This document shows positions 13,888-21,779 of a DNA stretch of 21,838 nucleotides, piece after piece (the first letter of the stretch is position 1; each line of letters begins with the position of its first letter). The position numbers were made by a program, and so were the translations under genes. Location of the stretch: assembly GCA_030950835.1 (NCBI GenBank), contig JAUZQU010000200.1, forward strand, positions 1 to 21,838, read 5' to 3'. This stretch comes from Mariprofundaceae bacterium. Lineage in GTDB: Bacteria; Pseudomonadota; Zetaproteobacteria; Mariprofundales; Mariprofundaceae. The notes beneath the pieces were generated by a model. It was not told the DNA's origin, ran no database searches, and saw only the letters and a program-made list of their open reading frames with translations.

Positions 13888-14571
13888 ATGAATGAGTCTG
13901 AAACGATAATACACATGAAGAACCTGATGCTGCGTTACCCCACGGGAAAAGTAGCATTATCAGGGCTGAATATGGATATTCCACAAGGTAGCTTTGTCTA
14001 TTTGATAGGCGAAAGTGGGGCGGGTAAGTCCACATTATTACGCATGATTTATGGTGGCTTGCGACCAACTTCAGGGCAGTTAAAAGTACAAGAACAGATG
14101 ATTCGCGGGGCTTCGGACGGTCAAATTCGGGCATTAAGGCAGCGTATAGGCATTATTTTTCAGGGTAATCGACTGTTGTTTTCACGCACTGTATTTGAAA
14201 ATGTAGCGATGCCGCTGCGGGTACAAGGCTGGGATGCGCAACGTTTGTTGCCTAGGGTGAAAAAGGTACTTTCTTTTGTAGGGCTTGAAGACCGATTGTG
14301 GTCATACCCTGAAACTTTATCGGGGGGCGAGCAGCAGCGTATTGCGATTGCCAGAGCGATGATTTCCAATCCGCCATTGATTTTAGCGGATGAACCTACA
14401 GGTAATCTGGATGATGATACGGCTAGGCATGTGTTGGACTTATTGACCTCATTAAACAAGTTAGGCACCACAGTATTGATGGCAACGCATGATTTACATT
14501 TATTAACCTCTCACCCAGGGCATGTGGTGCAGTTGCGTCAAGGGGCATTGGTCATGGGGCAAACATCATGA
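13888..14571 (+). CDS. ftsE: FtsE, cell-division ABC-type ATPase
   Basis: A 227-residue ATPase with Walker A GESGAGKS (residues 41-48), Q-loop IIFQGNRLLF, signature LSGGEQQR, Walker B LILADEPTGNLD and switch His in ATHDLHLL. FtsE pairs with FtsX at the divisome and drives periplasmic activation of peptidoglycan amidases through EnvC-type factors. The length fits. The start is uncertain: ATG 13888 gives MNESETIIHMKNLMLRYP; ATG 13915 is the next candidate; neither has a good ribosome site. The frame is open further upstream to 13837, but that part would overlap the promoter-like region. The TGA overlaps ftsX as ATGA. Confidence 0.93.
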   Translation: MNESETIIHMKNLMLRYPTGKVALSGLNMDIPQGSFVYLIGESGAGKSTLLRMIYGGLRPTSGQLKVQEQMIRGASDGQIRALRQRIGIIFQGNRLLFSRTVFENVAMPLRVQGWDAQRLLPRVKKVLSFVGLEDRLWSYPETLSGGEQQRIAIARAMISNPPLILADEPTGNLDDDTARHVLDLLTSLNKLGTTVLMATHDLHLLTSHPGHVVQLRQGALVMGQTS

Positions 14572-15455
14572 AAACATGGCGTAAAGATAGAGAAGTACAA
14601 GCGAACATGCGTTTACCAGGGGGCTGGCAGCTTCCTCCCTTTGGCATTCATCAAGTGTTGGCACTGGTGATTGTGGCAGTGGCATTGTGGTCGGTGGGTT
14701 TGGTTTGGCTGGCATTGCAGGGCGGGCAACAGTGGGTAGGCTCTTGGCAGCAAGAGGTGAAGGTGCATGTGTATGTGGACAAAGAAAATCGCAGCATGGT
14801 GGGTGGATTACAAAAACGTTTGAGCAAGCTTGAAGGTGTGCAAGCGGTGCGGGTGGTGGAGCAGCAAGAAGCGTTGTTGTGGATGCAAAAATGGTTAGGT
14901 GGCAGCGGTTTGGATGCAAAAGGGTTTACCCAGCATTTGCCTGATAGCATTGAAGTTACCTTGGCAACACCAAGGCATGAGCTGGTATTGCAACACATCA
15001 AAGAAGTGGCTGAAAAACAGGGGGGAAGTGTCAATGATGATGAGTTAAGCTTGGCACAGGCTTGGGATGTGTTGGCAACGATTCAAAACTTGGCCTGGTT
15101 TGCCACGCTGATCATGGCGATGGCGATGGCATTGATTGTCTCGAACACCTTGCGCATGATTTTATTGGCAAGGGCAGAAGAAGTGCATTTGATGCGTTTG
15201 ATGGGGGCAAAAGAGTGGTTTGTGCGTTTACCCTTTATTCTTGAAGGATTGTTGCTTGGTGCAGGTGCAGCTTTGTTGGCTTGGTTGTTGCAATGGCCGA
15301 TGTTGTGGTTTACAAGTAGTTGGCAGCTGAGTTTAGGTATTGATTTAAGTGGTTGGGCGATGTTGCTGCCGTTGTTGTTGTCAGGGGCATTGGTGGGCGG
15401 TTTGGGTGCTTTGATTGCCACGGCACATATTGTCTCGCCCGATAATGAAACATAA
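14568..15455 (+). CDS. ftsX: FtsX, cell-division permease-like protein
   Basis: A 295-residue membrane protein. A cytoplasmic N-terminal stretch is followed by helix 1 (about residues 27-50), a periplasmic domain (about 55-165; VKVHVYVDKENRS and LPDSIEVTLATPRHELV), then three helices near 172-196, 218-243 and 260-288. The block LARAEEVHLMRLMGAKEWFVRLPF is the FtsX/MacB-type coupling region. The periplasmic loop is of normal size for FtsX. It starts as ATGA inside the ftsE stop and ends 14 bases before hslV, so ftsE, ftsX and hslV are probably one transcript. Confidence 0.93.
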   Translation: MKTWRKDREVQANMRLPGGWQLPPFGIHQVLALVIVAVALWSVGLVWLALQGGQQWVGSWQQEVKVHVYVDKENRSMVGGLQKRLSKLEGVQAVRVVEQQEALLWMQKWLGGSGLDAKGFTQHLPDSIEVTLATPRHELVLQHIKEVAEKQGGSVNDDELSLAQAWDVLATIQNLAWFATLIMAMAMALIVSNTLRMILLARAEEVHLMRLMGAKEWFVRLPFILEGLLLGAGAALLAWLLQWPMLWFTSSWQLSLGIDLSGWAMLLPLLLSGALVGGLGALIATAHIVSPDNET

Positions 15456-15469
15456 GGAAAGTGGATAAA

Positions 15470-16015
15470 ATGGAAACATGGAAAGCGACAACGATTTGCT
15501 GTGTACGCAAAGATGGGCAGGTAGCGATTGCTGGTGATGGGCAGGTGTCTTTAGGTGATACGGTGATTAAACATGGGGCGCGAAAAGTACGGTCGATTCG
15601 TGATGGTTCGATTTTGACGGGTTTTGCAGGCTCTACAGCGGATGCGATGAATTTGTTTGAGAAGTTTGAAGCGAAGTTGGATGAACATGGTGCGAATTTA
15701 ACCCGTGCAGCAGTTGCGCTGGCTAAAGATTGGCGTACGGATAGGATATTGAGGAAACTTGAAGCGATGATGATTGTCGCCGATGCTGAACGTACACTGA
15801 TTATTTCGGGTAATGGTGATGTGTTGGAGCCGGATGAAGGGGTGGCAGCGATTGGTTCAGGTGGTGCGTATGCCAGAGCAGCGGCAACTGCTTTGGTGCG
15901 TAAAAGTGATTTAAGTGCTGAGGCATGTGTTTTAGAAGCGATGAAAGTGGCGGGAGATATTTGTATTTATACCAACGACCAAGTAAGCTTTGAAGTCTTG
16001 GATGTGAAAACATAA
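15470..16015 (+). CDS. hslV: HslV (ClpQ), ATP-dependent protease proteolytic subunit
   Basis: A 181-residue N-terminal-nucleophile protease of the proteasome beta type. The catalytic Thr is Thr7, in METWKATTI, so six residues should be removed in maturation; E. coli HslV removes only Met. GQVAIAGDGQVSLGDTV, ARKVRSI with the catalytic Lys, and GFAGSTADAMNLFEKFE are standard, as is IGSGGAYARAAA. It forms a double hexamer and needs the HslU unfoldase. ATG 15470 is preferred to GTG 15461, which would sit 2 bases after AAGGA. hslU, usually the next gene, is not here: a Bax inhibitor-1 family gene follows 28 bases downstream. Confidence 0.95.
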   Translation: METWKATTICCVRKDGQVAIAGDGQVSLGDTVIKHGARKVRSIRDGSILTGFAGSTADAMNLFEKFEAKLDEHGANLTRAAVALAKDWRTDRILRKLEAMMIVADAERTLIISGNGDVLEPDEGVAAIGSGGAYARAAATALVRKSDLSAEACVLEAMKVAGDICIYTNDQVSFEVLDVKT

Positions 16016-16043
16016 CATTCAGAGCAGCATAAAGGAGAGCAAT

Positions 16044-16715
16044 ATGAACGATTTACAAGAACAACTTGCCTCATCAAACACCAATATTGATGAGCGCATT
16101 GCTTTTTTAAGCAAAACATACGGTTTGTTGGGGCTGTGCATTGCCGCTGCCACCGTGGGCACTTATATGTCTATGGAGTTCACTTTCCCGCGTGAACATC
16201 CTTGGATGATGTTGTTTGCTTTGATTGGTGGTATTTTCGCAGTGAATGCAGTACGTCATGTGCCTAAAGTGAATGCTGTTGCCTTGCTTGGTTTTGGCGC
16301 TTTGTCGGGTGCAGTGATTGCTCCTTTAGTGGGTTATGTGGCTTCAACTTCTGGTGAAGGCGTGGTGGCACAAGCATTCATGACTACAGCCATTACTTTT
16401 GGTGCTTTAACCGCTTATGTGTTTTATTCGGGCAAAGATTTTTCATTCATGCGTGGTTTCTTGGTCACAGGTTTGATTGCCATGATTGTGTTGATGTTGC
16501 TGAATTATTTCATCTTTGAATCAGGCGTGATGTCTTTGGCAATCAGCGGAGTTTGTGTGTTGTTGTTTTCAGGGTTTATTCTTTATGATACTTCTAACAT
16601 CTTGCGCGAATACCCGAGTGACGAGTATATCAGTGCCGCTTTAACCTTATATATCAATGTATTTATGTTATTCCAACATTTGTTGTATTTGTTTGGTGTG
16701 TTGAACGACGATTGA
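16044..16715 (+). CDS. Bax inhibitor-1/YccA family membrane protein
   Basis: A 223-residue protein with a short cytoplasmic N-terminus and seven hydrophobic helices. The family's C-terminal blocks are visible: GFILYDTSNILREYPSDEYISAALTLY and NVFMLFQHLLYLFGVLNDD, which hold the conserved Asp pair of the pH-sensitive, calcium-leak family. E. coli YccA is a substrate and modulator of the membrane protease FtsH; the BsYetJ homologue leaks calcium. AAGGAG lies 7 bases before the ATG. It follows hslV by 28 bases and is closed by a terminator, so it is the last gene of the ftsE unit or has its own transcript. Confidence 0.92.
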   Translation: MNDLQEQLASSNTNIDERIAFLSKTYGLLGLCIAAATVGTYMSMEFTFPREHPWMMLFALIGGIFAVNAVRHVPKVNAVALLGFGALSGAVIAPLVGYVASTSGEGVVAQAFMTTAITFGALTAYVFYSGKDFSFMRGFLVTGLIAMIVLMLLNYFIFESGVMSLAISGVCVLLFSGFILYDTSNILREYPSDEYISAALTLYINVFMLFQHLLYLFGVLNDD

Positions 16716-16735
16716 TACGAGCATTACATTTTTCG

Positions 16736-16777
16736 CCTGATGCCATGTTGGATATGTGGCATCGGGTTAATTTTTTT
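16736..16777 (+). terminator. Rho-independent terminator after the Bax inhibitor-1 gene
   Basis: CCTGATGCCA (16736-16745) pairs with TGGCATCGGG (16757-16766) in a 10-base stem with one G-T pair and an 11-base loop, followed by TTAA and seven T's (16771-16777). It ends the ftsE-to-YccA-like unit. Confidence 0.85.
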
Positions 16778-16786
16778 GAGTAGACC

Positions 16787-17449
16787 ATGAAAAACACCTT
16801 TCCTTCGTTTTCTTCTTTACCTACATTTTTATTGCTGCCATCACGGTTTTTGTTGTGGGGTCTGTTGCTGTATGTGTGTTTGGAGACGATAGCATCGTTA
16901 TACCTGCAATATATACCTGATGCAGAGCAATATGAGTTGAATATATTATTGTGTGTGCGTGTATTGGAGTTGCTGGCTTTTGTGGTGTTGATTCAACATT
17001 TCCGTGTCTGGGATAGTTTGGGTTTAAACACACCAAACGGTATGGACTTGCGCATATTGCTGTTGATATCGGCTGCTTGTGTGTTGTCGGTGGCTGTATT
17101 GTATGTTTTGCTGCCTGCTTGGTTTGTTTATGTGGCTTTGCCGCCTTGGTTAAGTGGTCTGGGTGGTTTGTTGTTGATGGTATGGATAGCACCAGTGGTG
17201 GAAGAGCTTGTTTTTCGTGGTTTGTTATACCGTTTATTACGCGAACAATGGGGAATTGGCTTTTCGGTGGTGGTAAGCGCAGTATTTTTCTCACTGCTGC
17301 ATCAAGGTGCTTTAATTTCACCACAGTTGGCAGGTGGCGTGATTTTTGCCTTGGCTTATGAATGGAGTCGCTCATTGTGGGTGCCGATTGTTTTACATAT
17401 TGGTGCCAATAGTGCGGTGTATGTATTGGCTGTGTGGGCTGTTGGATAA
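16787..17449 (+). CDS. CPBP family intramembrane glutamic protease (CAAX protease-like)
   Basis: A 220-residue polytopic membrane protein with about six helices. The three family motifs are intact: EELVFR at 139-144 (catalytic Glu139 and Glu140, Arg144), FSLLHQG with His172, and HIGAN at 204-208 with His204 and Asn208. The family covers Rce1-type CAAX proteases and bacterial proteins such as MroQ; the substrate of this one is unknown. It starts at ATG 16787, ten bases after the T-tract of the preceding terminator, with only a weak purine run upstream. No peptide, bacteriocin or quorum-sensing gene is nearby to suggest a partner. Confidence 0.9.
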   Translation: MKNTFPSFSSLPTFLLLPSRFLLWGLLLYVCLETIASLYLQYIPDAEQYELNILLCVRVLELLAFVVLIQHFRVWDSLGLNTPNGMDLRILLLISAACVLSVAVLYVLLPAWFVYVALPPWLSGLGGLLLMVWIAPVVEELVFRGLLYRLLREQWGIGFSVVVSAVFFSLLHQGALISPQLAGGVIFALAYEWSRSLWVPIVLHIGANSAVYVLAVWAVG

Positions 17450-17525
17450 AAAGCGTTGTTCATGAAGTGGAGCGTGGAAGTTCGGATTGGGCTTGGCTGC
17501 ACACTTCAATGGGAAGGGGAAAGTG

Positions 17526-18140
17526 ATGAATAAAAAGTTTTTTTGGTTGTTGATTATAGGTTCTATTGTTTTTGCAACTTTGGCAGCAACACGAAGTGTG
17601 TGGTTGGATGTAGAAAAAGATTTAACCTTTCTAAGGGCTTATATTCCTAAAGTGACCATGTTGCCGCAAGAGAAAAATGAAGCTTATGCGCAAGCATGTG
17701 CAGCTTGTCATATGTTGTATATGCCAAGTATGTTGCCAGCGCGTTCTTGGCAAAAGATGATGGGAGAGTTGCAAGATCATTTCGGGGATAATGCAGAGTT
17801 AGAAGCAGCGGTGGTAAGCGAAATCACTGCTTATTTGCAAAGTCAGGCGGCAGACAAGGTAGAAAACATTTATGCGCAACCCATGATGGCATTATTAAAA
17901 GATGAGGAAATGCCGATGCGTGCTAGCGATACTATGTATTTTAAGCTGTTACATGATGTGGTGAAACCAGCAATGGTGGTGGGCAATCCTGATGTGACAT
18001 CATTTGCGCGTTGCGACACTTGTCATCATGAAGCTGTTGCTGGTCGGTTTAATAAATTAAATGCACGTATACCCAACTACTTTTTACAGGGTGTTTGGAA
18101 GAAACTTGAGCAAGAGTCAAAGCAAGAAAGGCAACCGTGA
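17526..18140 (+). CDS. Membrane-anchored dihaem cytochrome c (DHC family)
   Basis: A 204-residue c-type cytochrome. Residues 5-22 form an uncleaved-looking signal anchor (FFWLLIIGSIVFATLAAT), so the haem domain sits in the periplasm. Two haem sites are present: CAACH (58-62) and CDTCH (163-167). Between them LPARSWQKMMGELQDHFGDNAELEAA and ITAYLQSQAADK match the DHC dihaem cytochrome family known from Rhodobacter. DHC proteins pass electrons in partner-dependent ways, often beside a cytochrome b561-like or SHP protein, none of which is here. ATG 17526 has AAGGGG 8 bases upstream; the frame opens further to 17487 without such a site. The 3' end faces the Pcm-like gene. Confidence 0.9.
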   Translation: MNKKFFWLLIIGSIVFATLAATRSVWLDVEKDLTFLRAYIPKVTMLPQEKNEAYAQACAACHMLYMPSMLPARSWQKMMGELQDHFGDNAELEAAVVSEITAYLQSQAADKVENIYAQPMMALLKDEEMPMRASDTMYFKLLHDVVKPAMVVGNPDVTSFARCDTCHHEAVAGRFNKLNARIPNYFLQGVWKKLEQESKQERQP

Positions 18141-18179
18141 TAGGTTGACCTTGGACGATGTATGTTGGCGTTTTAAAGC

Positions 18180-18842
18180 TTAAAAAACAAACGTACGTTC
18201 TTTTTGTACACCTTCCATAGGCAACAAACGTGTTTCACAAATGCCTATGCTATTACGCTCTGCTTGGTGGTGTTGTAGGGTAACGATGTCGTTGCCGACA
18301 AAGGCAATGAGTTGACCATGTTCAGCCAATATATCAGTGATATGGCTGGGTACTTTTTCCACAGCTGCTCCGAGCACGATGACATCAAAGTTGCTGCCGA
18401 TATTCGCAGCTTGAAGAGCATCCACATCCATGGCGTTAAAATGGTGAACCTTAGCATTATCAATGCCGTTGTTGTTTAAGTTTTTTGTAGCTAAAGCGAC
18501 AAGTTCAGCATGAATGTCACAACTGACCACATCATCAGCATGCAAGGCCAATAAAGCAGTGAGGTAACCTGTGCCTGCACCAATTTCTAAGATGCGTTCC
18601 GTACCTTTTAAGGCGAGAGCCTGTAGGATTTGTGCCTCTTGTAGAGGGGTGAGCATTTCTTGTTTGCAGGGTAGGGGAACAGAGCCTTCCATGTAGGCCA
18701 AGCTACGCACAGGTTCGGGCAAATATTTTTCACGCGGCATGTTCACCAACACATCAATCAAAGCTGGTTCTAACACTTTGCAACAGCGAATTTGATACTC
18801 AACCATATTTCTACGCGCAACATCTATACTGACAGCAGCCAT
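18180..18842 (-). CDS. Protein-L-isoaspartate O-methyltransferase-like SAM-dependent methyltransferase
   Basis: A 220-residue methyltransferase. The N-terminal block ARRNMVEYQIR and the linker MPREKYLP are typical of the Pcm-like branch common in alphaproteobacteria. The SAM site is ILEIGAGTGYLTALLAL with GAGTGY at 88-93, followed by acidic CDIHAEL and NAMDVDAL. True Pcm repairs L-isoaspartyl residues and has an ISQP-type segment in front of the SAM site; here that place reads EMLTPLQEAQ. Substrate and activity are therefore doubtful. ATG 18842 is fixed by GGGAGA 7 bases upstream; the frame extends to 18911 through the leader hairpin. It is monocistronic as far as can be seen and divergent from the antiporter gene. 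Confidence 0.85.
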   Translation of the reverse strand: MAAVSIDVARRNMVEYQIRCCKVLEPALIDVLVNMPREKYLPEPVRSLAYMEGSVPLPCKQEMLTPLQEAQILQALALKGTERILEIGAGTGYLTALLALHADDVVSCDIHAELVALATKNLNNNGIDNAKVHHFNAMDVDALQAANIGSNFDVIVLGAAVEKVPSHITDILAEHGQLIAFVGNDIVTLQHHQAERNSIGICETRLLPMEGVQKERTFVF

Positions 18843-18878
18843 GAAAAAATCTCCCAAAATCCTCAAAATCTTTTTAAA

Positions 18879-18897
18879 CACACTCTTAAACAGTGTG
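18879..18897 (-). promoter_or_regulatory. Hairpin in the leader of the Pcm-like gene
   Basis: CACACT and AGTGTG form a 6-base perfect stem (a seventh pair is G-T) around a 7-base loop, about 37 bases before ATG 18842. On the transcript it is followed by TTTAAAAAG rather than a T-run, so it is not a clear terminator. It could be an operator or an RNA-stability element. Confidence 0.35.
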
Positions 18898-18927
18898 CAA
18901 GCATGATACATGATACCTTAGGATTCA

Positions 18928-18948
18928 AGTTTCTATTTGTTTGAAACT
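18928..18948. promoter_or_regulatory. Inverted repeat in the divergent Pcm-like/antiporter gap
   Basis: AGTTTC (18928-18933) and GAAACT (18943-18948) are separated by 9 bases, between the Pcm-like gene and the antiporter gene. The arm spacing fits a repressor half-site pair. The arms are short, so chance is quite possible. Confidence 0.3.
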
Positions 18949-18984
18949 GGTTAGGTTGCGCTTTTTGAATAGAGGATGGAAGTG

Positions 18985-19944
18985 ATGTTGCTTGCTTGTA
19001 CTGTGATTATATTGGGCTTTATATTGTTGGTGTGGGGTGCTGACCGTTTTGTGGATGGGGCATCGGGTTTGGCAAAAAGCTTCCAAATACCACCATTGGT
19101 CATTGGTTTAACGATTGTTAGCCTGTGTACTTCTCTGCCTGAAATGTTGGTGGCAGGGGTTGCAGCAGTGGATGGTAATAACAACTTGGGCATTGGTAAT
19201 GCGATTGGCTCTAACATTGCCAATATTGGGCTAGTATTGGGTATTACAGCCCTTGTTGCGCCTTTGATGGTGCGTTCGGTGTTGCTTAGACGTGAAATGC
19301 CGGTGTTGTTTTTGGTGATGTTCTTGGCACTAGCCCTGATGTGGGATGGCAACTTGAGCCGCATGGATGGTGTGGTGTTGTTGCTTGGCATGGTAGGTTT
19401 GGTGTATTGGTTGTTTCGTTTGGGTATGCAAGAACGCGATGCTTTGATGGAGGCAGAATTTACTGAAAATATGCCTAAGAACATGAGTGCAAGAACAAGT
19501 GTGATGTGGTTACTGGTGGGTTTGGTGGTATTATTATTAAGCTCACGCATGGTGGTTTGGGGTGCGGTTGAAGTGGCGACTATGCTTGGTGTGAGCGACT
19601 TGGTGATTGGGCTAACGATTGTGGCGATTGGCACAAGTTTACCTGAGTTGGTGGCTTCGGTAGTGAGTGTGTTGAAAAATGAAGCGGATTTGGCGATTGG
19701 TAATATTGTAGGCTCGAATATGTTCAATACTTTGGCAGTATTGAGTATGCCTGCTTTGCTCGCCCCGAACGACTTTGATGCGGAAATATTGTCGCGTGAT
19801 ATACCTGTGATGTTTATCTTTAGCTTGGCACTGCTGGTGATGGCGTATGGTTTCAAACGGGCAGGGCGGATTTCGCGTGTGGAAGGTGGTTTGTTATTGT
19901 CAGGTTTTTCGGCTTATTTATATATGTTGTATGTACAAGCATGA
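18985..19944 (+). CDS. YrbG-type calcium/sodium antiporter (CaCA superfamily)
   Basis: A 319-residue membrane protein with about ten helices in two inverted halves. The alpha-1 repeat reads GLTIVSLCTSLPEMLV with GNAIGSNIANIGLVLG; alpha-2 reads GLTIVAIGTSLPELVA with GNIVGSNMFNTLAVL. The ion-binding Glu of each SLPE is present. In alpha-1 the usual G-T-S is C-T-S, an asymmetry worth noting. A polar central loop (EAEFTENMPKNMS) lies between the halves. The protein would exchange Ca2+ or another cation for Na+ at the inner membrane. I prefer ATG 18985 because AGAGGA is 8 bases upstream; ATG 18976 abuts that site. Confidence 0.92.
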   Translation: MLLACTVIILGFILLVWGADRFVDGASGLAKSFQIPPLVIGLTIVSLCTSLPEMLVAGVAAVDGNNNLGIGNAIGSNIANIGLVLGITALVAPLMVRSVLLRREMPVLFLVMFLALALMWDGNLSRMDGVVLLLGMVGLVYWLFRLGMQERDALMEAEFTENMPKNMSARTSVMWLLVGLVVLLLSSRMVVWGAVEVATMLGVSDLVIGLTIVAIGTSLPELVASVVSVLKNEADLAIGNIVGSNMFNTLAVLSMPALLAPNDFDAEILSRDIPVMFIFSLALLVMAYGFKRAGRISRVEGGLLLSGFSAYLYMLYVQA

Positions 19945-19999
19945 TGTTTGAGGGAAGCGTATTTACATGGAAACGTGATGATGAAGGGTGTGGAAAATC

Positions 20000-20218
20000 A
20001 TGATGGATGGTGTTGAGTTGGACGAAAGGCTGGTTGATTTAGAAACCAAAAGTGCATACCAAGAACATTTGATTCAAGCATTGAATGAAGTCATCATTGA
20101 ACAGCAACAACAGCTGGATGCGTTGCTCAAAGATATGCTCGGATTAAAGACTTATTTGCGCGATATGAATGCGCAAGAAAGCACAGATGTGGTGGATGCT
20201 CCACCGCCGCATTATTGA
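20000..20218 (+). CDS. slyX: SlyX family protein
   Basis: A 72-residue coiled-coil protein. It has the SlyX pattern: ERLVDLETKSAYQEHLIQALNEV, then IIEQQQQLDALLKDML, and the hallmark PPPHY at the C-terminus. The function of SlyX is unknown; it was named for its place next to slyD in E. coli, which is not the context here. ATG 20000 is preceded by GTGTGG at 6 bases; ATG 20003 is equally possible, and a GTG at 19988 is in frame. It lies 55 bases after the antiporter gene and 64 bases before guaB. Confidence 0.9.
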   Translation: MMDGVELDERLVDLETKSAYQEHLIQALNEVIIEQQQQLDALLKDMLGLKTYLRDMNAQESTDVVDAPPPHY

Positions 20219-20282
20219 AACTATTGTGCATTGCCTGCTTGTTTATAGTATGCGCCAGACTTCATAGTTTAAGGAGAAGCCC

Positions 20283-21776
20283 ATGTCTTCATTAACCCCA
20301 TTATCTGGAAATCCGATTGTAGAAGCTTATACCTTTGATGACGTTTTGCTGGTGCCGCAAGCGAGCAGTGTATTGCCGGCAGCGGTATCTACGGCTTCAC
20401 GTTTCACCAGAAAAATCACTTTAAATATCCCCGTAATATCTGCTGCGATGGATACCGTAACCGAATCGCGCACAGCCATTGCTTTGGCGCAAGAAGGCGG
20501 CATTGGTGTCATCCACAAGAATTTAACGGTAGAGCAACAGGCCGATGAAGTGCGCCGCGTGAAGCGTTATGAAGCAGGTGTGGTGCAAGATCCGTTGACT
20601 GCGAACGAAGACATGACGTTGGAGCAAGTGCGTAACTTGGCGGCTGAATGTGGATTTTCGGGTTTTCCAGTGATTGGTGCAGATGGTAAGTTGAGTGGTA
20701 TTATCACCAACCGTGATATCCGTTTTGAGAAAGATAGCCGTAAACGTGTGGCTGATATGATGACAGGCAAAGATAAGTTAATTACGATTGCTTCGGGTAC
20801 GGATATTGATGTTTGTAAACGTCTTTTTTGTGAACACCGCATTGAAAAATTACCTGTGGTGGATAAAAAAGGTTTGTTGTGTGGCATGGTGACGGTGCGT
20901 GATATTGAAAAAGCATCCGAACATCCGAGGGCAGTACGCGATGATTATGGACGTTTGTTAACCGCCGCAGCTATGGGTGTGGGCGAGAAGGAGCTGTTGC
21001 GTTTTGAGGCTTTGTATAAAGCTGGTGTGGATGCTGTGATTGTGGATACAGCACATGGGCATTCTCAAGGTGTGATTGATCAAATCCGTGAATTGAAAAA
21101 ACAATATGGCGATGATGTGCAGATTGTGGGTGGTAATATTGCCACAGCAGAAGCAACCAAGGCCTTGATTGATGCGGGTGCTGATGCGGTTAAAGTGGGC
21201 ATTGGACCTGGTTCGATTTGTACGACGCGTATGGTGGCTGGTGTTGGTGTACCACAATTATCGGCGATTATGGCATGTGCGCAAGCAGCAAAAGATGCAG
21301 GTGTGCCCGTGATTGGTGATGGCGGCATTAAATTTTCAGGCGACTTTGCCAAAGCGATGGCAGGTGGAGCATCGACTTGTATGTTTGGCTCTATGTTTGC
21401 GGGAACCGATGAAGCACCGGGCGAAAAGATTTTGTTCCAAGGGCGCACCTATAAATCTTACCGTGGTATGGGCTCGATTGGTGCTATGGAATTGGGCAGT
21501 AAAGACCGCTATTTCCAAGGTGACGTGGATGAAGCGATGAAACTTGTGCCTGAAGGTATTGAAGGGCGGGTGGCATACAAAGGTCCGATTGGTGACACCT
21601 TGCATCAATTGGTGGGCGGTTTAAGGGCATCTATGGGTTATATTGGTGCAGCCACGATTGAAGATATGCATAAAAAAGCCAAGTTTGTACGCATTACAGG
21701 GGCTGGTTTGCGCGAATCACATGTGCATGATGTGACCATCACCAAAGAAGCGCCCAATTATCGGATGGAGTCTTGA
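20283..21776 (+). CDS. guaB: GuaB, inosine-5'-monophosphate dehydrogenase
   Basis: A 497-residue tetrameric enzyme that oxidises IMP to XMP with NAD+, the committed step of GMP synthesis. The barrel begins with YTFDDVLLVP and PVISAAMDTVTES. Two CBS domains are inserted (about residues 99-155 and 160-213; FPVIGADGKLSGIITNRDIRF and LPVVDKKGLLCGMVTVRDIEK). The active-site loop GPGSICTTRMV carries catalytic Cys313. The flap region follows with YRGMGSIGAMELGS, and EGIEGRVAYKGP gives the Arg-Tyr-type flap. AAGGAG lies 6 bases before the ATG. The stop is 3 bases before guaA, so the two form the usual guaBA operon. Confidence 0.97.
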   Translation: MSSLTPLSGNPIVEAYTFDDVLLVPQASSVLPAAVSTASRFTRKITLNIPVISAAMDTVTESRTAIALAQEGGIGVIHKNLTVEQQADEVRRVKRYEAGVVQDPLTANEDMTLEQVRNLAAECGFSGFPVIGADGKLSGIITNRDIRFEKDSRKRVADMMTGKDKLITIASGTDIDVCKRLFCEHRIEKLPVVDKKGLLCGMVTVRDIEKASEHPRAVRDDYGRLLTAAAMGVGEKELLRFEALYKAGVDAVIVDTAHGHSQGVIDQIRELKKQYGDDVQIVGGNIATAEATKALIDAGADAVKVGIGPGSICTTRMVAGVGVPQLSAIMACAQAAKDAGVPVIGDGGIKFSGDFAKAMAGGASTCMFGSMFAGTDEAPGEKILFQGRTYKSYRGMGSIGAMELGSKDRYFQGDVDEAMKLVPEGIEGRVAYKGPIGDTLHQLVGGLRASMGYIGAATIEDMHKKAKFVRITGAGLRESHVHDVTITKEAPNYRMES

Positions 21777-21779
21777 TTG

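Noticed and set aside
16821..17375. A 184-codon open frame antisense to the CPBP protease gene
   Set aside because: Low-complexity His/Thr/Pro/Lys-rich translation and no ribosome site; the plus frame has all three catalytic motifs.
18141..18179. Terminator between the dihaem cytochrome and the Pcm-like gene
   Set aside because: The GTTTTAAAGCTTAAAAAAC palindrome has almost no GC pairs, so a stable terminator hairpin is not supported.
18951..19856. A 301-codon open frame antisense to the antiporter gene
   Set aside because: Its composition is rich in Thr, Ser, Ile and Asn with no domain, it has no ribosome site, and the plus strand encodes an obvious CaCA protein. It is a codon-bias shadow.
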